A stretch of 64,000 nucleotides of DNA from CAVTWS01 sp963738445 (GCA_963738445.1 CAVTWS010000024.1:124001-188000), one strand, 5' to 3'. Counted from the stretch's first letter, positions 1 to 9,365 are shown. Made by a program: numbers and translations. Notes: generated by a model from the sequence alone, not told the origin.

Positions 1-351
1 GTAGTGGGCGACCGAGGCATCGAAGTCGTAGGTGAGGCTGCACAGCTGGTGCAGGCCGGCCCGGACGTCGGCGTAGTCGGTGAAGATGCTCTCGCCGTCG
101 CTGTGGACCCTGATCAGCTCGATCTGCACGGGGCCGGCCTGGGCGACGGCCACCTGCATGTCGATCGTCGACCGTTGACCGCGATACGTGCAGGGCGACT
201 CGGCCCGGCGCAGGACGTGGAACGGGCCGACCCGGTGGACGTCGACCCAGCGGCGAGCGGCGGCGAACAGGTCGTCGACGACGAAGCCGAGCTGGAAGAA
301 CCGGTAGTCGCCCTCCGGCCAGGCTTGCTGGAACAGGCCCGGTGCCGTCAC
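1..351 (-). CDS. VOC/glyoxalase-superfamily protein, 3' partial
   Basis: The gene runs off the left edge; about 117 codons are visible. A GTG at 351 opens the frame and overlaps the TGA of the upstream DUF1214 gene as GTGA, which fixes the start and implies translational coupling. The visible part has a VOC-like layout: FFQLGFVVDDL near the start, then an HRVGPFHV turn, the strand QVAVAQAGPVQIELI, and IHSD-like polar residues where metal or substrate ligands usually lie. Members of this fold include methylmalonyl-CoA epimerase and ring-cleavage dioxygenases, but nothing visible fixes the reaction. It is the last seen member of the minus-strand operon with the sulfotransferase and epimerase. 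Confidence 0.7.
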   Translation of the reverse strand, partial: MTAPGLFQQAWPEGDYRFFQLGFVVDDLFAAARRWVDVHRVGPFHVLRRAESPCTYRGQRSTIDMQVAVAQAGPVQIELIRVHSDGESIFTDYADVRAGLHQLCSLTYDFDASVAHY

Positions 352-1559
352 CAGATCCGCCGGAGTTGGGCGCCGGTGCGCCGAGCGCAGGAGCTGCGCG
401 TCGCGCTCAGCGGGCGTGACGGTGCGGGTCCCGGCCGGCAGGTGGCCGAGGACGTCGGCCACGGGCACCTTGGTGACGGTGGCCTCGGGGTAGTTGTCGG
501 CCTGGTAGAAGCGGGCCTGCAGGATCCCCCACGGCACAGTCGGCCTTGTCGAGCCAGTTGCACACTCCCGGATCCCGGTTGGAGACGACGCACCGGAACC
601 AGCCGTCGTCGTCGACGTGGGCCTGCACGTCGTTGAGGCTCGACTGGCGGTTCACCCAGTCGACCGTGGAGAAACGGTCGTCGGCGACCAGGATCTGCCA
701 GTAGCGGCACGGATCCGGGACGGGGAACTCGACGACGAGTGCTTCGTCGTCGGTGATCTCGTGGATGCCGTCGTAGTAGGCCTGCTTGGTGGCGAGCCCG
801 CCGCCCTTCTGGATCCACTTGCGACTGGAGCAGCACGTTCTTGCCGTGATGCTCGAGGTAGTAGCGGACCAGATGGGCATGTCGAAGTGGATCATCCCCT
901 GGATCCACTTGGGCAGGTCGGCGAAGCGCTGCGAGAACGCCTCGGGGGTCATGTCGCTGCCGCGTCGTCGAGCCGGTTGATGGCGATCCGGGCGTCGATC
1001 TCGTTGATCCAGTCGCGCGGCGCACTTGCGAACCATGATCGACACGACGCCCGGGTCGATCGGCCACCAGTCGCCCGTGTGACCGTCGGGCCGTTCGGCG
1101 CTGAGGATCACCCGGAACGAGCCGTCGTGGCCGATGGTGAGGTCGTCGAGCTCGTGCGTGGTGGGCCCGCGCCGGGGGGCGTCGGTTCGAGGCTGGTCGA
1201 AGGTGTCCATCGACATGATGCGCCGCTGGGACTGGGTGAGCTCGACGAACCGCGAGGTGCCCCGGTAGCCGGTGATCTCGTAGACGCCGTCCTCGTCGAC
1301 CTCGGTCTGGAGGTACACGTAGTCGGGGTTGGGACCGCCCTGGTTGCAGGCGAAGTTCCACAACGGCATGAGCACCGGCCGCGTGGCATCCGTGTACACG
1401 TGGCACAGGTAGCCACACGCCAGGATCGACAAGCGCCAGGCGGGTCATGTCCTGGACCTCGGCCTCGGTGGCGCCGTCGGGTCGCCAGATCGCCATCAGG
1501 TTGTCGACCACGGGGTCGAGCCCCCGCAGTTGTTCCTGCCAGGACGGGAGTGCGGGCAT
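348..1559 (-). pseudogene. DUF1214-domain protein, multiply frameshifted
   Basis: Joining three frames gives a protein of about 400 residues with a DUF1214-type core (STVDWVNRQSS, CVVSNRDPGVCNWLD, EATVTKVPVADV) and the characteristic tail RRTGAQLRRIW. The function of DUF1214 proteins is unsettled; in actinobacteria they often sit beside sulfotransferases and lipid genes, as here. Frame changes occur near 1430, 1020, 965, 880, 835, 537 and 385, and at least five are single inserted bases. ATG 1559 follows the sulfotransferase stop by 2 bases, and an upstream in-frame TTG at 1565 would overlap it. The product would be intact if the indels are consensus errors; as written it is broken. Confidence 0.7.
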
Positions 1560-1561
1560 GG

Positions 1562-2706
1562 TCAACCCTCCACGGTGATGTCGAAGTGGCGAATGTAGAA
1601 GTCGTAGTCGGAGCGGATCTTGTCGACGCTGAGGCCGTACTGCTCGGCGGTGTAGCGGTGGGTGCCCTGCGCGCCCATGCGGTTCTCCTCCTGCCAGTCG
1701 AAGATGGTCTGCTCGACCGGCGGGGTCAGCTCCAGGTCGAGCCAGGCGTAGATGCGCCGGATCGTGCCTCTCGGATCGCCGACCAAGTCCCGGTGGTGCA
1801 CATCGAAGAACCGGTCCTCGCCGATACGGGCTCGCTGCTCGATGGCGTGCTCCATCCCCTCACGCAGGTGATCGGAGATCTCACGACCGAGCGCCATCAC
1901 GTCTCGTTCGCCGTCGGCCCGGGGCAAGATCGATCGACACGATGCTGGCGTAGGACGGCACGACCCGGGCGGGGTCCCGGTGGGTCATCACGAAGCGGAT
2001 CTCGGGGTACGCCGCGGCGAGGGCCTCGAGGTGGAACTTGTGGTGCGGCGCCTTGAACAGCCACAAGTCGGGGGCGCATCGTGAACCGAGGACCTTCACG
2101 ACCCGACGGTGGTACTGATAGGTCTCGGTGAGGTCGGCCCCGCGCCACCACGTGCGGTAGCCGGGCACCGGGAGGGTCATCTGCTGACCGTGGAACGCCA
2201 TGCCGAGGACCTCGGTGTCCTCCATCGTGGCGTCGATCTCGGTGATGTGCATTGGCCTTGTACTCGACCGGGCGCTCGGCCTGCGCGGCGATGAACTCCT
2301 GCCGGCGCGGGTCGTCGGCCTCCTGGCCACCAACGGGGGGCGGGACGGGTTGCATCTGCTCCCACCCCCGCAGGCTGCGGAACTGCGGGTCGAGCGAGAG
2401 CATGTCGGCCAGTGCGGTGGTGCCGGTGCGGGGCAGGCCGTTGATGTCGATCGGACCCCGTATCGAGACGTCGGCGATCTCGGGGTGTTCGGCGTACCAA
2501 CGCTCCACCTCCAGCCGGTTGACCAGGCGGCGGCGCAGATCACCGACGACGGCGGTGTCGGTGCGAGAGTCGAGGTCGGTCTCGCGCTCGAGGCTGTCGA
2601 GCAGGACCTCGAGCCCCTCGCGAAAGTCGCCGGGGCCGAAGTCGTCACGCCCGGCCTCGGCCACCGCCTCGACGAGCAGGGTGTCCGCAGACGGGTAGCG
2701 GGCCAT
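1562..2706 (-). CDS. Sulfotransferase family protein, copy 1 (two frameshifts)
   Basis: About 380 residues after joining frames. The PAPS-binding 5'-phosphosulfate loop is GLPRTGTTALADML, and the 3'-phosphate motif is HRDPARVVPSYAS. The C-terminal half (DLVGDPRGTIRRIY, GTHRYTAEQYGL) is typical of Sulfotransfer_3 proteins that sulfate small hydrophobic alcohols or phenols. Single-base insertions near 2255 (GCC-A-ATG) and near 1925 (CCGGGCC) break the frame. It starts 3 bases after the epimerase stop, so the two are co-translated. A paralogue with the same C-terminal signature lies at 27947-29101, also next to an epimerase. The substrate is unknown. Confidence 0.85.
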
Positions 2707-2709
2707 CGG

Positions 2710-3631
2710 TCAGGCGCCCAGCACGCGATCGGGGAAGTACTGCTGGGCCATCCGGCGGAACCCGTCGCGCCAGTCGACCGTGCCGGGCCCGGTGATCGCG
2801 GCGCGCTTGCGATGGTCGCCCACCGAGCCCCGCGAGGCACCGGGGACCGGCTCGGTCACGAGCGTGGCCTCGACCCCCAGCAGCTCGGCGAAGTACGTCG
2901 GTCCACTCCTGGGCGCTCACCGGTTGGTCGCCGCACCAGTTCACGATCGTCGCCGGCACGGTCGCCGCTGCGAGCAGCGGCTCGAGTTGCGCGGCGATGT
3001 CGTCGTCGTGGATCGGGCTGTACGGCAGCGGGTCCCACCGGAGCCGCACCGGCGCACCGGCGGCGAGCGCCTGGAGATGCCACAGCGGCAACCCGCCGCG
3101 GGCGCCGTACGCCGAACCCATGCGGGCGATCGTCACCGGCAACCCGAATGATCGGGCGCAGTAGCGCGCCACCGCCTCACCGGCGATCTTCGAGATCGAG
3201 TACGGCGCCTGCATCGGCAGCAGCTGATCACCGACCGGGTCCGTCTCGGTGAAGGCGTGCCACGGATCGTCGTGGGGTTTGTAGACCGTCAGGGTCGACA
3301 TCACCAGGGCTGCCTTGGCCGTGCGGCAGTGCTCGAGCACGAGCCCGGTGCCCTCGGCGTTCACGCGAAACGCCTGCTCGTAGTCGGTGGCGCTGAAGTC
3401 GGCGGCGATGTGGAGCAGGTAGGTGAAGTCGGCGGGCAGATCACCGAAGTCCCCGCTCGCCAGATCGACGGCCCGGGTGGTCACACCGAGGGCATCGACT
3501 TCGTCCCGCGAGGTCGGATTGCTGAAGCGCGCGATCCCCCACACCTCGTTGTCGCCGACGAGGGACTCGGCCAGCCCGAAGGCGATCCGGCCGGCCGGCC
3601 CCGTGATCAAGATCTTCTCGTCCTGCAGCAC
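2710..3631 (-). CDS. NAD(P)-dependent epimerase/dehydratase, copy 1 (one frameshift)
   Basis: Extended-SDR protein of about 306 residues. The Rossmann loop ILITGPAGRIAFGLAES starts a few residues in. The active-site pair is intact as YSISK, preceded by VMSTLTVY, and a substrate-side motif YSPIHDDDIA follows. I chose GTG 3631 because AAGGGGG precedes it at good spacing and the Rossmann strand begins 6 residues later; the ATG/GTG starts further upstream add a low-complexity tail. A single extra G near 2897 (GAC-G-TAC) shifts the frame; beyond it the frame continues as YFAELLGVEATL to the stop at 2710. It is similar to the 29101-30075 gene, which has lost the Tyr. Confidence 0.85.
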
Positions 3632-3714
3632 CTTCGCCCCCTTCGACCCCGGCCCCGGATCATAGGTCGAGAGCCGACATCGCCGGCCGGGGGCGACGAC
3701 GCTCACCCCCGAGG

Positions 3715-3733
3715 CCCGCCGGAGGTCGGCGGG
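3715..3733 (-). terminator. GC-rich hairpin directly after the PPOX gene
   Basis: CCCGCC (3715-3720) and GGCGGG (3728-3733) pair around a 7-base loop, touching the stop codon of the PPOX gene. There is no U-tract, so it could be a weak terminator, an attenuator or a 3' stabiliser between the P450/PPOX part and the epimerase/sulfotransferase part of the minus-strand run. Confidence 0.35.
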
Positions 3734-4318
3734 TCAGGGGGTCAGGGGTGGAGGCTGGCCGAAGGCGCGGCTGACCCGCCCCGGGGGCGGTTGGCTGCGG
3801 TTGCGGCTGAGTTTGACCACCGTCGGGTCGTAGTCGACCCCCTGCAGCGACGATTCGAGCCGGACGCCGTCGTAGGTGATCCAGGCGACCGGCGTCAGCT
3901 CGATCACCACCCTTCCCGGCGTGTCGAGCCGGCGGATGAACTCCGGTCGATCGGTAGGAACCGGGCGCTGCCGCTCGGCCAGCGCGGAGTAGAACCAGCC
4001 CCGCACGTCCGGATCATCGTGCACGGTGGCCAACGTCTTGGCCGGGGTCGTGATGTCACCACCCAGCCAGGTGCCCTCGCTCGAGACGACCACCGAGCTC
4101 TGCGGACGCTGCCGGAGCGCGGCGACCCGCTTGCGCTCGGGCGCGTACGTGACCCAGAACCGATCGGCTCGCCACACGAAACGATGCATCACCCCCACCG
4201 GCCAACCAGCGCGGGTCGTCCAGTTCACCGCGCACTCGGTGTGGGCCTGATAGAGATCGTCCCGCTTGGCCGGATCGACGCCGATGCCCGAGACGTCGTG
4301 GTAGTCGCTTCTGCTCAT
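3734..4318 (-). CDS. PPOX-class (pyridoxamine oxidase-like) split-barrel protein
   Basis: 194 residues. The arrangement WRADRFWVTYAPERKRVAALRQRPQSSVVV resembles the FMN/F420-binding split barrel of the pyridoxamine 5'-phosphate oxidase superfamily (shown here as WRADRFWVTY and RPQSSVVV). It is followed by RGWFYSALAER and VIELTPVAWITYDG, also family-like. Many actinobacterial members bind F420 or act as nitro- or unsaturated-ketone reductases; none of that can be decided here. The start ATG 4318 has GGAGG six bases upstream. It lies 45 bases downstream of the acyl-CoA dehydrogenase remnant in the P450 operon. Confidence 0.75.
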   Translation of the reverse strand: MSRSDYHDVSGIGVDPAKRDDLYQAHTECAVNWTTRAGWPVGVMHRFVWRADRFWVTYAPERKRVAALRQRPQSSVVVSSEGTWLGGDITTPAKTLATVHDDPDVRGWFYSALAERQRPVPTDRPEFIRRLDTPGRVVIELTPVAWITYDGVRLESSLQGVDYDPTVVKLSRNRSQPPPGRVSRAFGQPPPLTP

Positions 4319-4363
4319 CGTGGCCTCCTCGTCGTGGACCCGCTGGTCGTGGACCTCGGGACG

Positions 4364-4966
4364 TCATCGCCCGAGTCGGGGCTCGCGCGGGAGGCCGAGC
4401 ACCGACTCGCCGATGATGTTGCGCTGAATCTGGCTCGACCCGGCGAAGATGGTCACGGCTCGCCCACGCGATGTACCGCATGATCCGCACCTCGCTCCAC
4501 GAGCGCGCCATCGCATCGCGGATCGACGGGTCATCGATCGTTCCGTTGCGCCGAGCGAGGCCGATCAGGTCGTCGAGCTGCTGGGAAAAGGACAGCTGCA
4601 TGCCGAGCGAGCCGACACCGCGTTCGAACCCGAGCGTGCCCATCGCGACCCGCCAACCCTGCCCGACCTCGCCCACCACGAGATCCGCCGCGGTGCGGGC
4701 ACCGTCGAGAACAGCTCGCTGAACTCCTCACCCCCCGGTGGTGCTGGGACGCCGCGATGATGCCGGGGATGAACCGTTCCTGCTGCTGTTCGCTTCCGAA
4801 GGCGAGCAGCGTGGGACCGAGCAGGGTGGCCCCGATGTTGCCGAGCCGCGCCGGAGCCCTCGACGCGGCGAGCTCCTCGTGGAAGACGACCTGCTCGTCG
4901 AGCGTGGCCGGTCGACCGCCGAAACGCCGCCACCCGTGCTCCGACGTGCTCGCTCAGATCGTCCAC
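4364..4966 (-). pseudogene. Acyl-CoA dehydrogenase remnant with internal deletions and frameshifts
   Basis: Pieces of an acyl-CoA dehydrogenase can be read in order: VDDLSEHV at the start; DEQVVFHEELAASRAPARLG and ATLLGPTLLAFGSEQQQERF; then GEEFSEL, VVGEVGQGWRVAMGTLGFERG, WSEVRIMRY; and the C-terminal FAGSSQIQRNIIGES and VLGLPREPR. The family needs about 380 residues; only about 200 are encoded. The FAD/acyl-CoA segment (the WCQGYSEP...Ser-Asp-Leu stretch) between FIPGI and GEEF is missing, as is about 90 residues of the C-terminal helical domain between MRY and the TIFAGSSQ motif. Several frame changes remain. GTG 4966 is 3 bases after the P450 stop. It cannot be functional as written. Confidence 0.8.
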
Positions 4967-4969
4967 CGG

Positions 4970-6169
4970 TCAGGGGAGGAGGAGGGGCATGCTGTCCCAG
5001 CCGCGCACGGTCGTCGTGGAGGCGAGGCTCATGCCCGAGTAGTCGACCTCCCACTCCGGGAAGCGCTTCAGCAGCTCCTCGAGCGCCACGTGGCCCTCCA
5101 GCCGGGCCAGGTTGGCGCCCAGGCAGTAGTGGATCCCGTACCCGAACGTGAGGTGCGTGATGTCGGTCCGGTGGATGTCGAACACGTCGGGGTTCGTGTA
5201 GCGACGGTGATCGCGGTTGGCGGCCGCCATGATCATCAGGATCGGGCTCCCGGCGGGAATCGTGGTGCCGTAGTAGTCGACGTCGTGCATGACGTACCGG
5301 GCCGTGGCATGACCCGTCGGCTCGAACCTAAGGGCCTCGTCGATCACCGCGGGCACGAGGGAGAGGTCCTCGACCACCTCGCGGCGTTGATCGGGATGCT
5401 CGGCCAGCAACTTGGCGAGCCAGCCGATGAGACGGCCGGTGGTCTCGTTTCCTGCGCCGGCGAGCACCGCCGTGTAGGTGAGCACCTCCTGCCGGGTGAG
5501 CGTCCGCCTCTCGCCGTGCTCGTCCTCGAACTCGGCGTTCAGGAGTTGGGTCATGAGGTCGTCGGACGGGTGCTCGGCCCGCCATTCGACGTAGTGGGCG
5601 AACATCTCGCCGCTGGCGACGCTCTCCTCCTTCACCGCCATGGGTTGGCCCGGGACGGTGCGGAGGTTGGCGTCGGTGCGGTCCCTCACCGCCACCTGGT
5701 CCTGTTCGGGGATCCCCAGCAGCATCCCGATGACCTTCATCGGCAGCACGGCCGCCAGCTCGGTGATGATGTCGAAGCCGTCCGAGCCCACCAACGGATC
5801 GAGGCAGCTCACGCAGTAGGCCCGGACCTGATCCTCCAGCGCCGCCATCCGGCGGGGCGTGAAGACCCGCGACAGCAGGCCCCGGTGCATGGCGTGGATC
5901 GGCGGGTCCTCGAACAAGATGACACCCGGTGGCAGCTCGATGCCGGCCTTGATGATGTCGAGGATGTCACTGCGGGTCGACGAGAAGGTCTGCCAGTTGA
6001 GCAGGCCCTTCTCGACATCGGCGTGACGGGTCAACGCCCAGAAGTCGTACCGCTCGTTGTAGTACGCCGGGGCGTCCTCGCGGAGACGGGCGTAGACCGG
6101 ATAGGGGTCGGCGTTGATGCCGATGTCGTAGGGGTCGTAGTACACGTCGGACCTGTCCTCGAGCACCAT
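4970..6169 (-). CDS. Cytochrome P450 monooxygenase
   Basis: 399 residues, a normal length for a soluble bacterial P450. The oxygen-binding I-helix reads AGAGNETT, the ExxR helix EALR, and the haem loop FGYGIHYCLGANLARLE with its Cys thiolate. ATG 6169 (MVLEDRSDVYYDP) has AGGAGG just upstream; the frame stays open further 5' but without family sequence. It heads the minus-strand run that includes the acyl-CoA dehydrogenase, PPOX, epimerase and sulfotransferase genes, and it faces a second P450 across a 134-base divergent intergenic region. Electron partners are not encoded in the window, so ferredoxin and reductase must come from elsewhere. The substrate is unknown; the context suggests a hydrophobic compound. 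Confidence 0.93.
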   Translation of the reverse strand: MVLEDRSDVYYDPYDIGINADPYPVYARLREDAPAYYNERYDFWALTRHADVEKGLLNWQTFSSTRSDILDIIKAGIELPPGVILFEDPPIHAMHRGLLSRVFTPRRMAALEDQVRAYCVSCLDPLVGSDGFDIITELAAVLPMKVIGMLLGIPEQDQVAVRDRTDANLRTVPGQPMAVKEESVASGEMFAHYVEWRAEHPSDDLMTQLLNAEFEDEHGERRTLTRQEVLTYTAVLAGAGNETTGRLIGWLAKLLAEHPDQRREVVEDLSLVPAVIDEALRFEPTGHATARYVMHDVDYYGTTIPAGSPILMIMAAANRDHRRYTNPDVFDIHRTDITHLTFGYGIHYCLGANLARLEGHVALEELLKRFPEWEVDYSGMSLASTTTVRGWDSMPLLLP

Positions 6170-6291
6170 TGGCGTACCCCTCCTGCGTCGACCCGTCGGC
6201 CTCGTCGGCCCGATCTTGTCACCAGCGTCGCCCCCAGGCGAAGCCCTGACCGGCGAAGCGGAGGGAGCGGACGTCATACCCGGACGTGACC

Positions 6292-6303
6292 TACGCTCGC
6301 TGC
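6292..6303 (+). promoter_or_regulatory. Leaderless -10 element for the second P450
   Basis: TACGCT (6292-6297) is followed by six bases and then GTG 6304. This is the spacing expected when transcription begins at the start codon. It argues for GTG 6304 over GTG 6286 as the start. Confidence 0.5.
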
Positions 6304-7518
6304 GTGCGCACCAGGACCCCCGACGCGATCGACATCGGAGGTGTCGACCTGACGCAACCGGAGACGTACATGTCCGGCGTGCCCCACGAGGCCTTCGCCC
6401 GGCTCCGCACCGAAGCGCCGGTGAGCTGGCATCCCGAGCCCGACGGTGCCGGCTTCTGGGTGCTCACCCGTCACGCAGACATCGTCACCGTCTCGCGAGA
6501 CAGCGAGACGTACTCGTCGTGGCTCGGCGGGATGATGATCGCCGACGTCGCCCCCGAACATCTCGGGCAGATGCGAATGATGATGATCATGATGGATCCG
6601 CCCGAGCACACCAAGCTCCGGCTCCTGATCAACAAGGGGTTCACCCCCCGACACGTGCAGCGCCTCCACGACCGCATCAACGGCATGGCTCGAAGCATCG
6701 TCGACCAGGTGGCGCCCCGGGGCGGGTGCGACTTCGTCACCGACGTGTCGGGTGAGCTGCCGTCCATGGTCATCGCTGACCTCATGGGCATCCCCCTCGA
6801 CCACGGCCGGATGCTCTACGACCTCACCGAGCAGATGCACACCGGCGACCACCGCGACGGCGTCGACCCGCAGACGGAGATGTTCGCCTATGCCCAGGAG
6901 GTGGCGACCCGCAAGCGGGCCGAGCCGGGCGACGACATCGCCTCGGCGCTCCTCGCCGCCGAGATCGACGGGCGCCGGCTCACCGACATCGAGTTCAACC
7001 TGTTCTTCATGCTGTTGATCAACGCCGGCGGCGACACCACACGCAACCTCGTCGCCAACGGGATGCTCGCCCTGCTCGAACACCGCGACCAGCTCGACCG
7101 TCTGCGGGCCGACCCGGCGCTCCTGCCCAGTGCCGTGGAGGAGCTCCTGCGGTTCGTGCCGCCGGTGCTCATGTTCCGGCGCACCACGACCAGGGACGTG
7201 GAGCTCGGCGGCGTCCCGATCGCGGCCGGTGAGAAGGTCGTGATGTTCTATCCGGCCGCCAACCGCGACCCCGCGGTGTTCGCGGACCCCGACCGGCTCG
7301 ACATCGGCCGGCACCCCAACCCCCATGTGGGGTTCGGAGGCGGCGGCTCGCACTTCTGCCTCGGGGCCAACCTGGCCCGGGTGGAGATCACGGCGATGTT
7401 CGAGCAGGTGATCGAGCGTCTCCCCGATCTCGAGCTCGCCGCCGCCCCGGAACCGCTGCACTCGGCGTTCATCTGGGGTCCTCACCGCATGCCCGTCACG
7501 TTCTCCCCGGTCATCTGA
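6304..7518 (+). CDS. Cytochrome P450 monooxygenase
   Basis: 404 residues from GTG 6304 (410 from GTG 6286). The I-helix motif is NAGGDTTRN, the ExxR helix EELLR, and the haem loop FGGGGSHFCLGANLARVE. The tail FIWGPHRMPVTF and the MMMDPPEHTKLRLL segment resemble the CYP125/CYP142-like branch used on steroid side chains or terpenoids, but this subfamily guess is weak. It is transcribed away from the P450 at 4970-6169 and has no close partner downstream; the next gene is a convergent toxin gene. Cofactors are haem and an external ferredoxin/reductase. Confidence 0.93.
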   Translation: MRTRTPDAIDIGGVDLTQPETYMSGVPHEAFARLRTEAPVSWHPEPDGAGFWVLTRHADIVTVSRDSETYSSWLGGMMIADVAPEHLGQMRMMMIMMDPPEHTKLRLLINKGFTPRHVQRLHDRINGMARSIVDQVAPRGGCDFVTDVSGELPSMVIADLMGIPLDHGRMLYDLTEQMHTGDHRDGVDPQTEMFAYAQEVATRKRAEPGDDIASALLAAEIDGRRLTDIEFNLFFMLLINAGGDTTRNLVANGMLALLEHRDQLDRLRADPALLPSAVEELLRFVPPVLMFRRTTTRDVELGGVPIAAGEKVVMFYPAANRDPAVFADPDRLDIGRHPNPHVGFGGGGSHFCLGANLARVEITAMFEQVIERLPDLELAAAPEPLHSAFIWGPHRMPVTFSPVI

Positions 7519-7617
7519 CCGGGCATAGCCGCGCCAGGATTGGAGAACGCGGCACGAGCACTACCTGGTCGAGCCTCTCCACCCAGGGGGACCACGCCGA
7601 CCATACGGATCGTGATC

Positions 7618-7663
7618 ATGGCCAGTTTGGTCGTTCCGACCATGGCCAGCTGGATCGTTCGAC
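7618..7663. repeat. Imperfect tandem repeat between P450 and vapC ends
   Basis: Two adjacent units of 23-24 bases, starting CATGGCCAG at 7618 and at 7641 and ending CGTTC(C)GAC, lie between convergent genes. A small GGTCG-TTC-CGACC hairpin lies in the first unit. It could contribute to bidirectional termination; no other role is visible. Confidence 0.5.
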
Positions 7664-7689
7664 CGTGGCCGCGTACCTGACCGGACCGC

Positions 7690-8118
7690 TCAGCGGGCGA
7701 CGGGGTTGAGCCAGGTGATGTCGGTGAACCGGGCGAAGTCGCTGTCCGCGCTCACGATCTCGAGCCCGTGTTCGATGCACAGCGCAGCGAGCACCGCGTC
7801 GGTCACGAGCCCGGCGCGGAGATCGAGCCCGATGACCAGATCACGCAAGATCTGGGCGTGACCGGGTCCGGGCTGGGGAACCCACACCGCAGGTGCAGAC
7901 AGCCAGGAATCGATCAGCTCCCAGGCCTCCGCCGGAGTCATGGGCTCAGCCGTCGCCCGCGGGTTGGTGGCGATCCGAAGTACGGCGGCCAGAGATGTCC
8001 ATGGGATCCCGACCCGGCGCGGGCCGTTGAACGTGTCGGCGACCCAGGCGCGGGCGGCCTCGTGGAAGGGGCTCGCTTCATCGACCGAGTACAGAAGGAT
8101 GTTCGCGTCGACGAGCAT
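7690..8118 (-). CDS. vapC: PIN-domain ribonuclease toxin, VapC family
   Basis: 142 residues. The PIN acidic residues are visible: MLVDANILLY (first Asp), an acidic residue in the middle helix region, TDAVLAAL and SADSDFARF. VapC toxins are Mg-dependent RNases that usually cut tRNA or rRNA. The ATG at 8118 overlaps the TGA of the upstream antitoxin gene by four bases, the classic vapBC arrangement. The subtype with INPA-like WTSLAAVLRIATNPR is common in actinobacteria. It lies alone between a P450 and a crotonase gene, typical for a mobile or stabilising TA pair. Confidence 0.9.
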   Translation of the reverse strand: MLVDANILLYSVDEASPFHEAARAWVADTFNGPRRVGIPWTSLAAVLRIATNPRATAEPMTPAEAWELIDSWLSAPAVWVPQPGPGHAQILRDLVIGLDLRAGLVTDAVLAALCIEHGLEIVSADSDFARFTDITWLNPVAR

Positions 8119-8345
8119 CAGCGCGCGTCGGGACCTTCGAGAAGGTCCAGGGTGTCAGCGATGTTCGAGACGTCGACCTTGATGCCGAGCACTCTCGTTC
8201 GCGGCACGAAGGGTTCGACCTCGCGCTGGGCGATCATGCCCCGCCGGATCAGATCGTTCACGGCTGCGCTCACACCACGACCTTCCCGCCGTAAGCGTTG
8301 GACCTCGGCTGCGGTGTCGTCGTCGAGTTCGATGGTCGTTCGCAT
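8118..8345 (-). CDS. vapB: Ribbon-helix-helix antitoxin, VapB family
   Basis: 75 residues. The N-terminus MRTTIELDDDTAAEVQRLR is a ribbon-helix-helix DNA-binding segment, and the C-terminal half (FVPRTRVLGIKVDVSNI) would wrap the VapC toxin. The gene is directly upstream of and overlaps vapC, so antitoxin is made first and the complex should autorepress. A TAAATT hexamer six bases before the ATG indicates leaderless transcription. Some VapB proteins of this type carry the GIKVD segment before a short acidic tail, as here. Confidence 0.9.
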   Translation of the reverse strand: MRTTIELDDDTAAEVQRLRREGRGVSAAVNDLIRRGMIAQREVEPFVPRTRVLGIKVDVSNIADTLDLLEGPDAR

Positions 8346-8357
8346 GCGTGGAATTTA
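8346..8357 (-). promoter_or_regulatory. Leaderless -10 element of vapBC
   Basis: On the minus strand TAAATT (8357-8352) is followed by CCACGC and the vapB ATG. The six-base gap fits transcription starting at the start codon. Confidence 0.55.
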
Positions 8358-8431
8358 TCATGCTCATGCGCGAGAGCGAGCATGTCTACGCGGGAGGTGG
8401 AGAACTCTGGCTGCCGGGGCCGCCCGTTCAA

Positions 8432-8443
8432 TAGGGTCCGCTC
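8432..8443 (+). promoter_or_regulatory. Leaderless -10 element of the crotonase gene
   Basis: TAGGGT (8432-8437) then six bases and ATG 8444; no Shine-Dalgarno sequence precedes the start. Confidence 0.55.
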
Positions 8444-9292
8444 ATGACGCTTCCCACCACGCCGTACGAAACGATCCTGACCGAGCAGATCGGCCGGGTC
8501 CTGCGGATCACGTTGAACCGCCCCGAGAAGCGGAACGCGCTCACCATGCAACTCCAGGATGAGCTCGTCGACGCGGTGCGGATCGCCCAGTTCGACAAGG
8601 ACGTCCACGCCATCATCCTGCGTGGGGCCGGTCCGTCGTTCTGCGCCGGCTTCGACATCGGCGGTGGCGGCACGACGGTGCCCGACGGTCCCATGGCCGC
8701 GCGATACGCGGCGCCGAAGACGATCGAGGAGGACGTCGCCTACTGCGTCGCCATCGGCGAGCGTTTCACCGAACTGTGGAAGTCACGCATACCGGTGATC
8801 GCCCAGGTGCACGGTCACTGCGTGGCCGGCGGCACCGATCTGGCCCTCCACTGCGACATGGTGGTCACCGCCGACGACGCCCAGTGGGGGTTCCCGCCGG
8901 TGCGCTCCCAGGGCGGCCCACCGACCCACATGTGGATCTACCACACGAGCCCACAGTGGGCGAAGCGTCTGCTCCTCACCGGAGATCTGGTCTCGGGCAC
9001 GACCGCGGCCGAGATCGGCCTGGCCATGGAAGCCGTCCCGGCCGACCAGCTCGAGGAACACGTCCTGCGACTCGCCACCCGCGTGGCGCACATCGGCCGC
9101 GACCTGCTCGCCCACAACAAGCGGGCGGTGAACCTCGGCATCGAGCTCATGGGAAGGGGCACGATGCAGACGCTCGGCGCGATCCACGACGTGCTGGGAC
9201 ACAACGCACCGGAGGCTCGCGACTTCACCCAGCTCATGAGGGAGAAGGGCCTCAAAGCAGCCATCGCCGAGCGGGACGGAAAGTTCGCCTAG
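8444..9292 (+). CDS. Enoyl-CoA hydratase/isomerase (crotonase) family protein
   Basis: 282 residues. Crotonase features are the N-terminal ITLNRPEKRNAL, the first oxyanion-hole region FCAGFDIGG, and the second HGHCVAGGTDLALHCD. The stretch where hydratases carry the second catalytic Glu reads GFPPVRSQGG and has no obvious Glu there, so a hydratase reaction is not assured; an isomerase, hydrolase or decarboxylase-like CoA reaction is possible. It is followed after 73 bases by an amidohydrolase and an SDR on the same strand, which could form a degradative unit. Its promoter looks leaderless. Confidence 0.88.
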   Translation: MTLPTTPYETILTEQIGRVLRITLNRPEKRNALTMQLQDELVDAVRIAQFDKDVHAIILRGAGPSFCAGFDIGGGGTTVPDGPMAARYAAPKTIEEDVAYCVAIGERFTELWKSRIPVIAQVHGHCVAGGTDLALHCDMVVTADDAQWGFPPVRSQGGPPTHMWIYHTSPQWAKRLLLTGDLVSGTTAAEIGLAMEAVPADQLEEHVLRLATRVAHIGRDLLAHNKRAVNLGIELMGRGTMQTLGAIHDVLGHNAPEARDFTQLMREKGLKAAIAERDGKFA

Positions 9293-9365
9293 GCCGCAAC
9301 CCGGATGCCAGACTCTGTCCGCTGGCCGGCCGTTCAGCAGCACCAACTCTTCGGGGGCAGATCTC

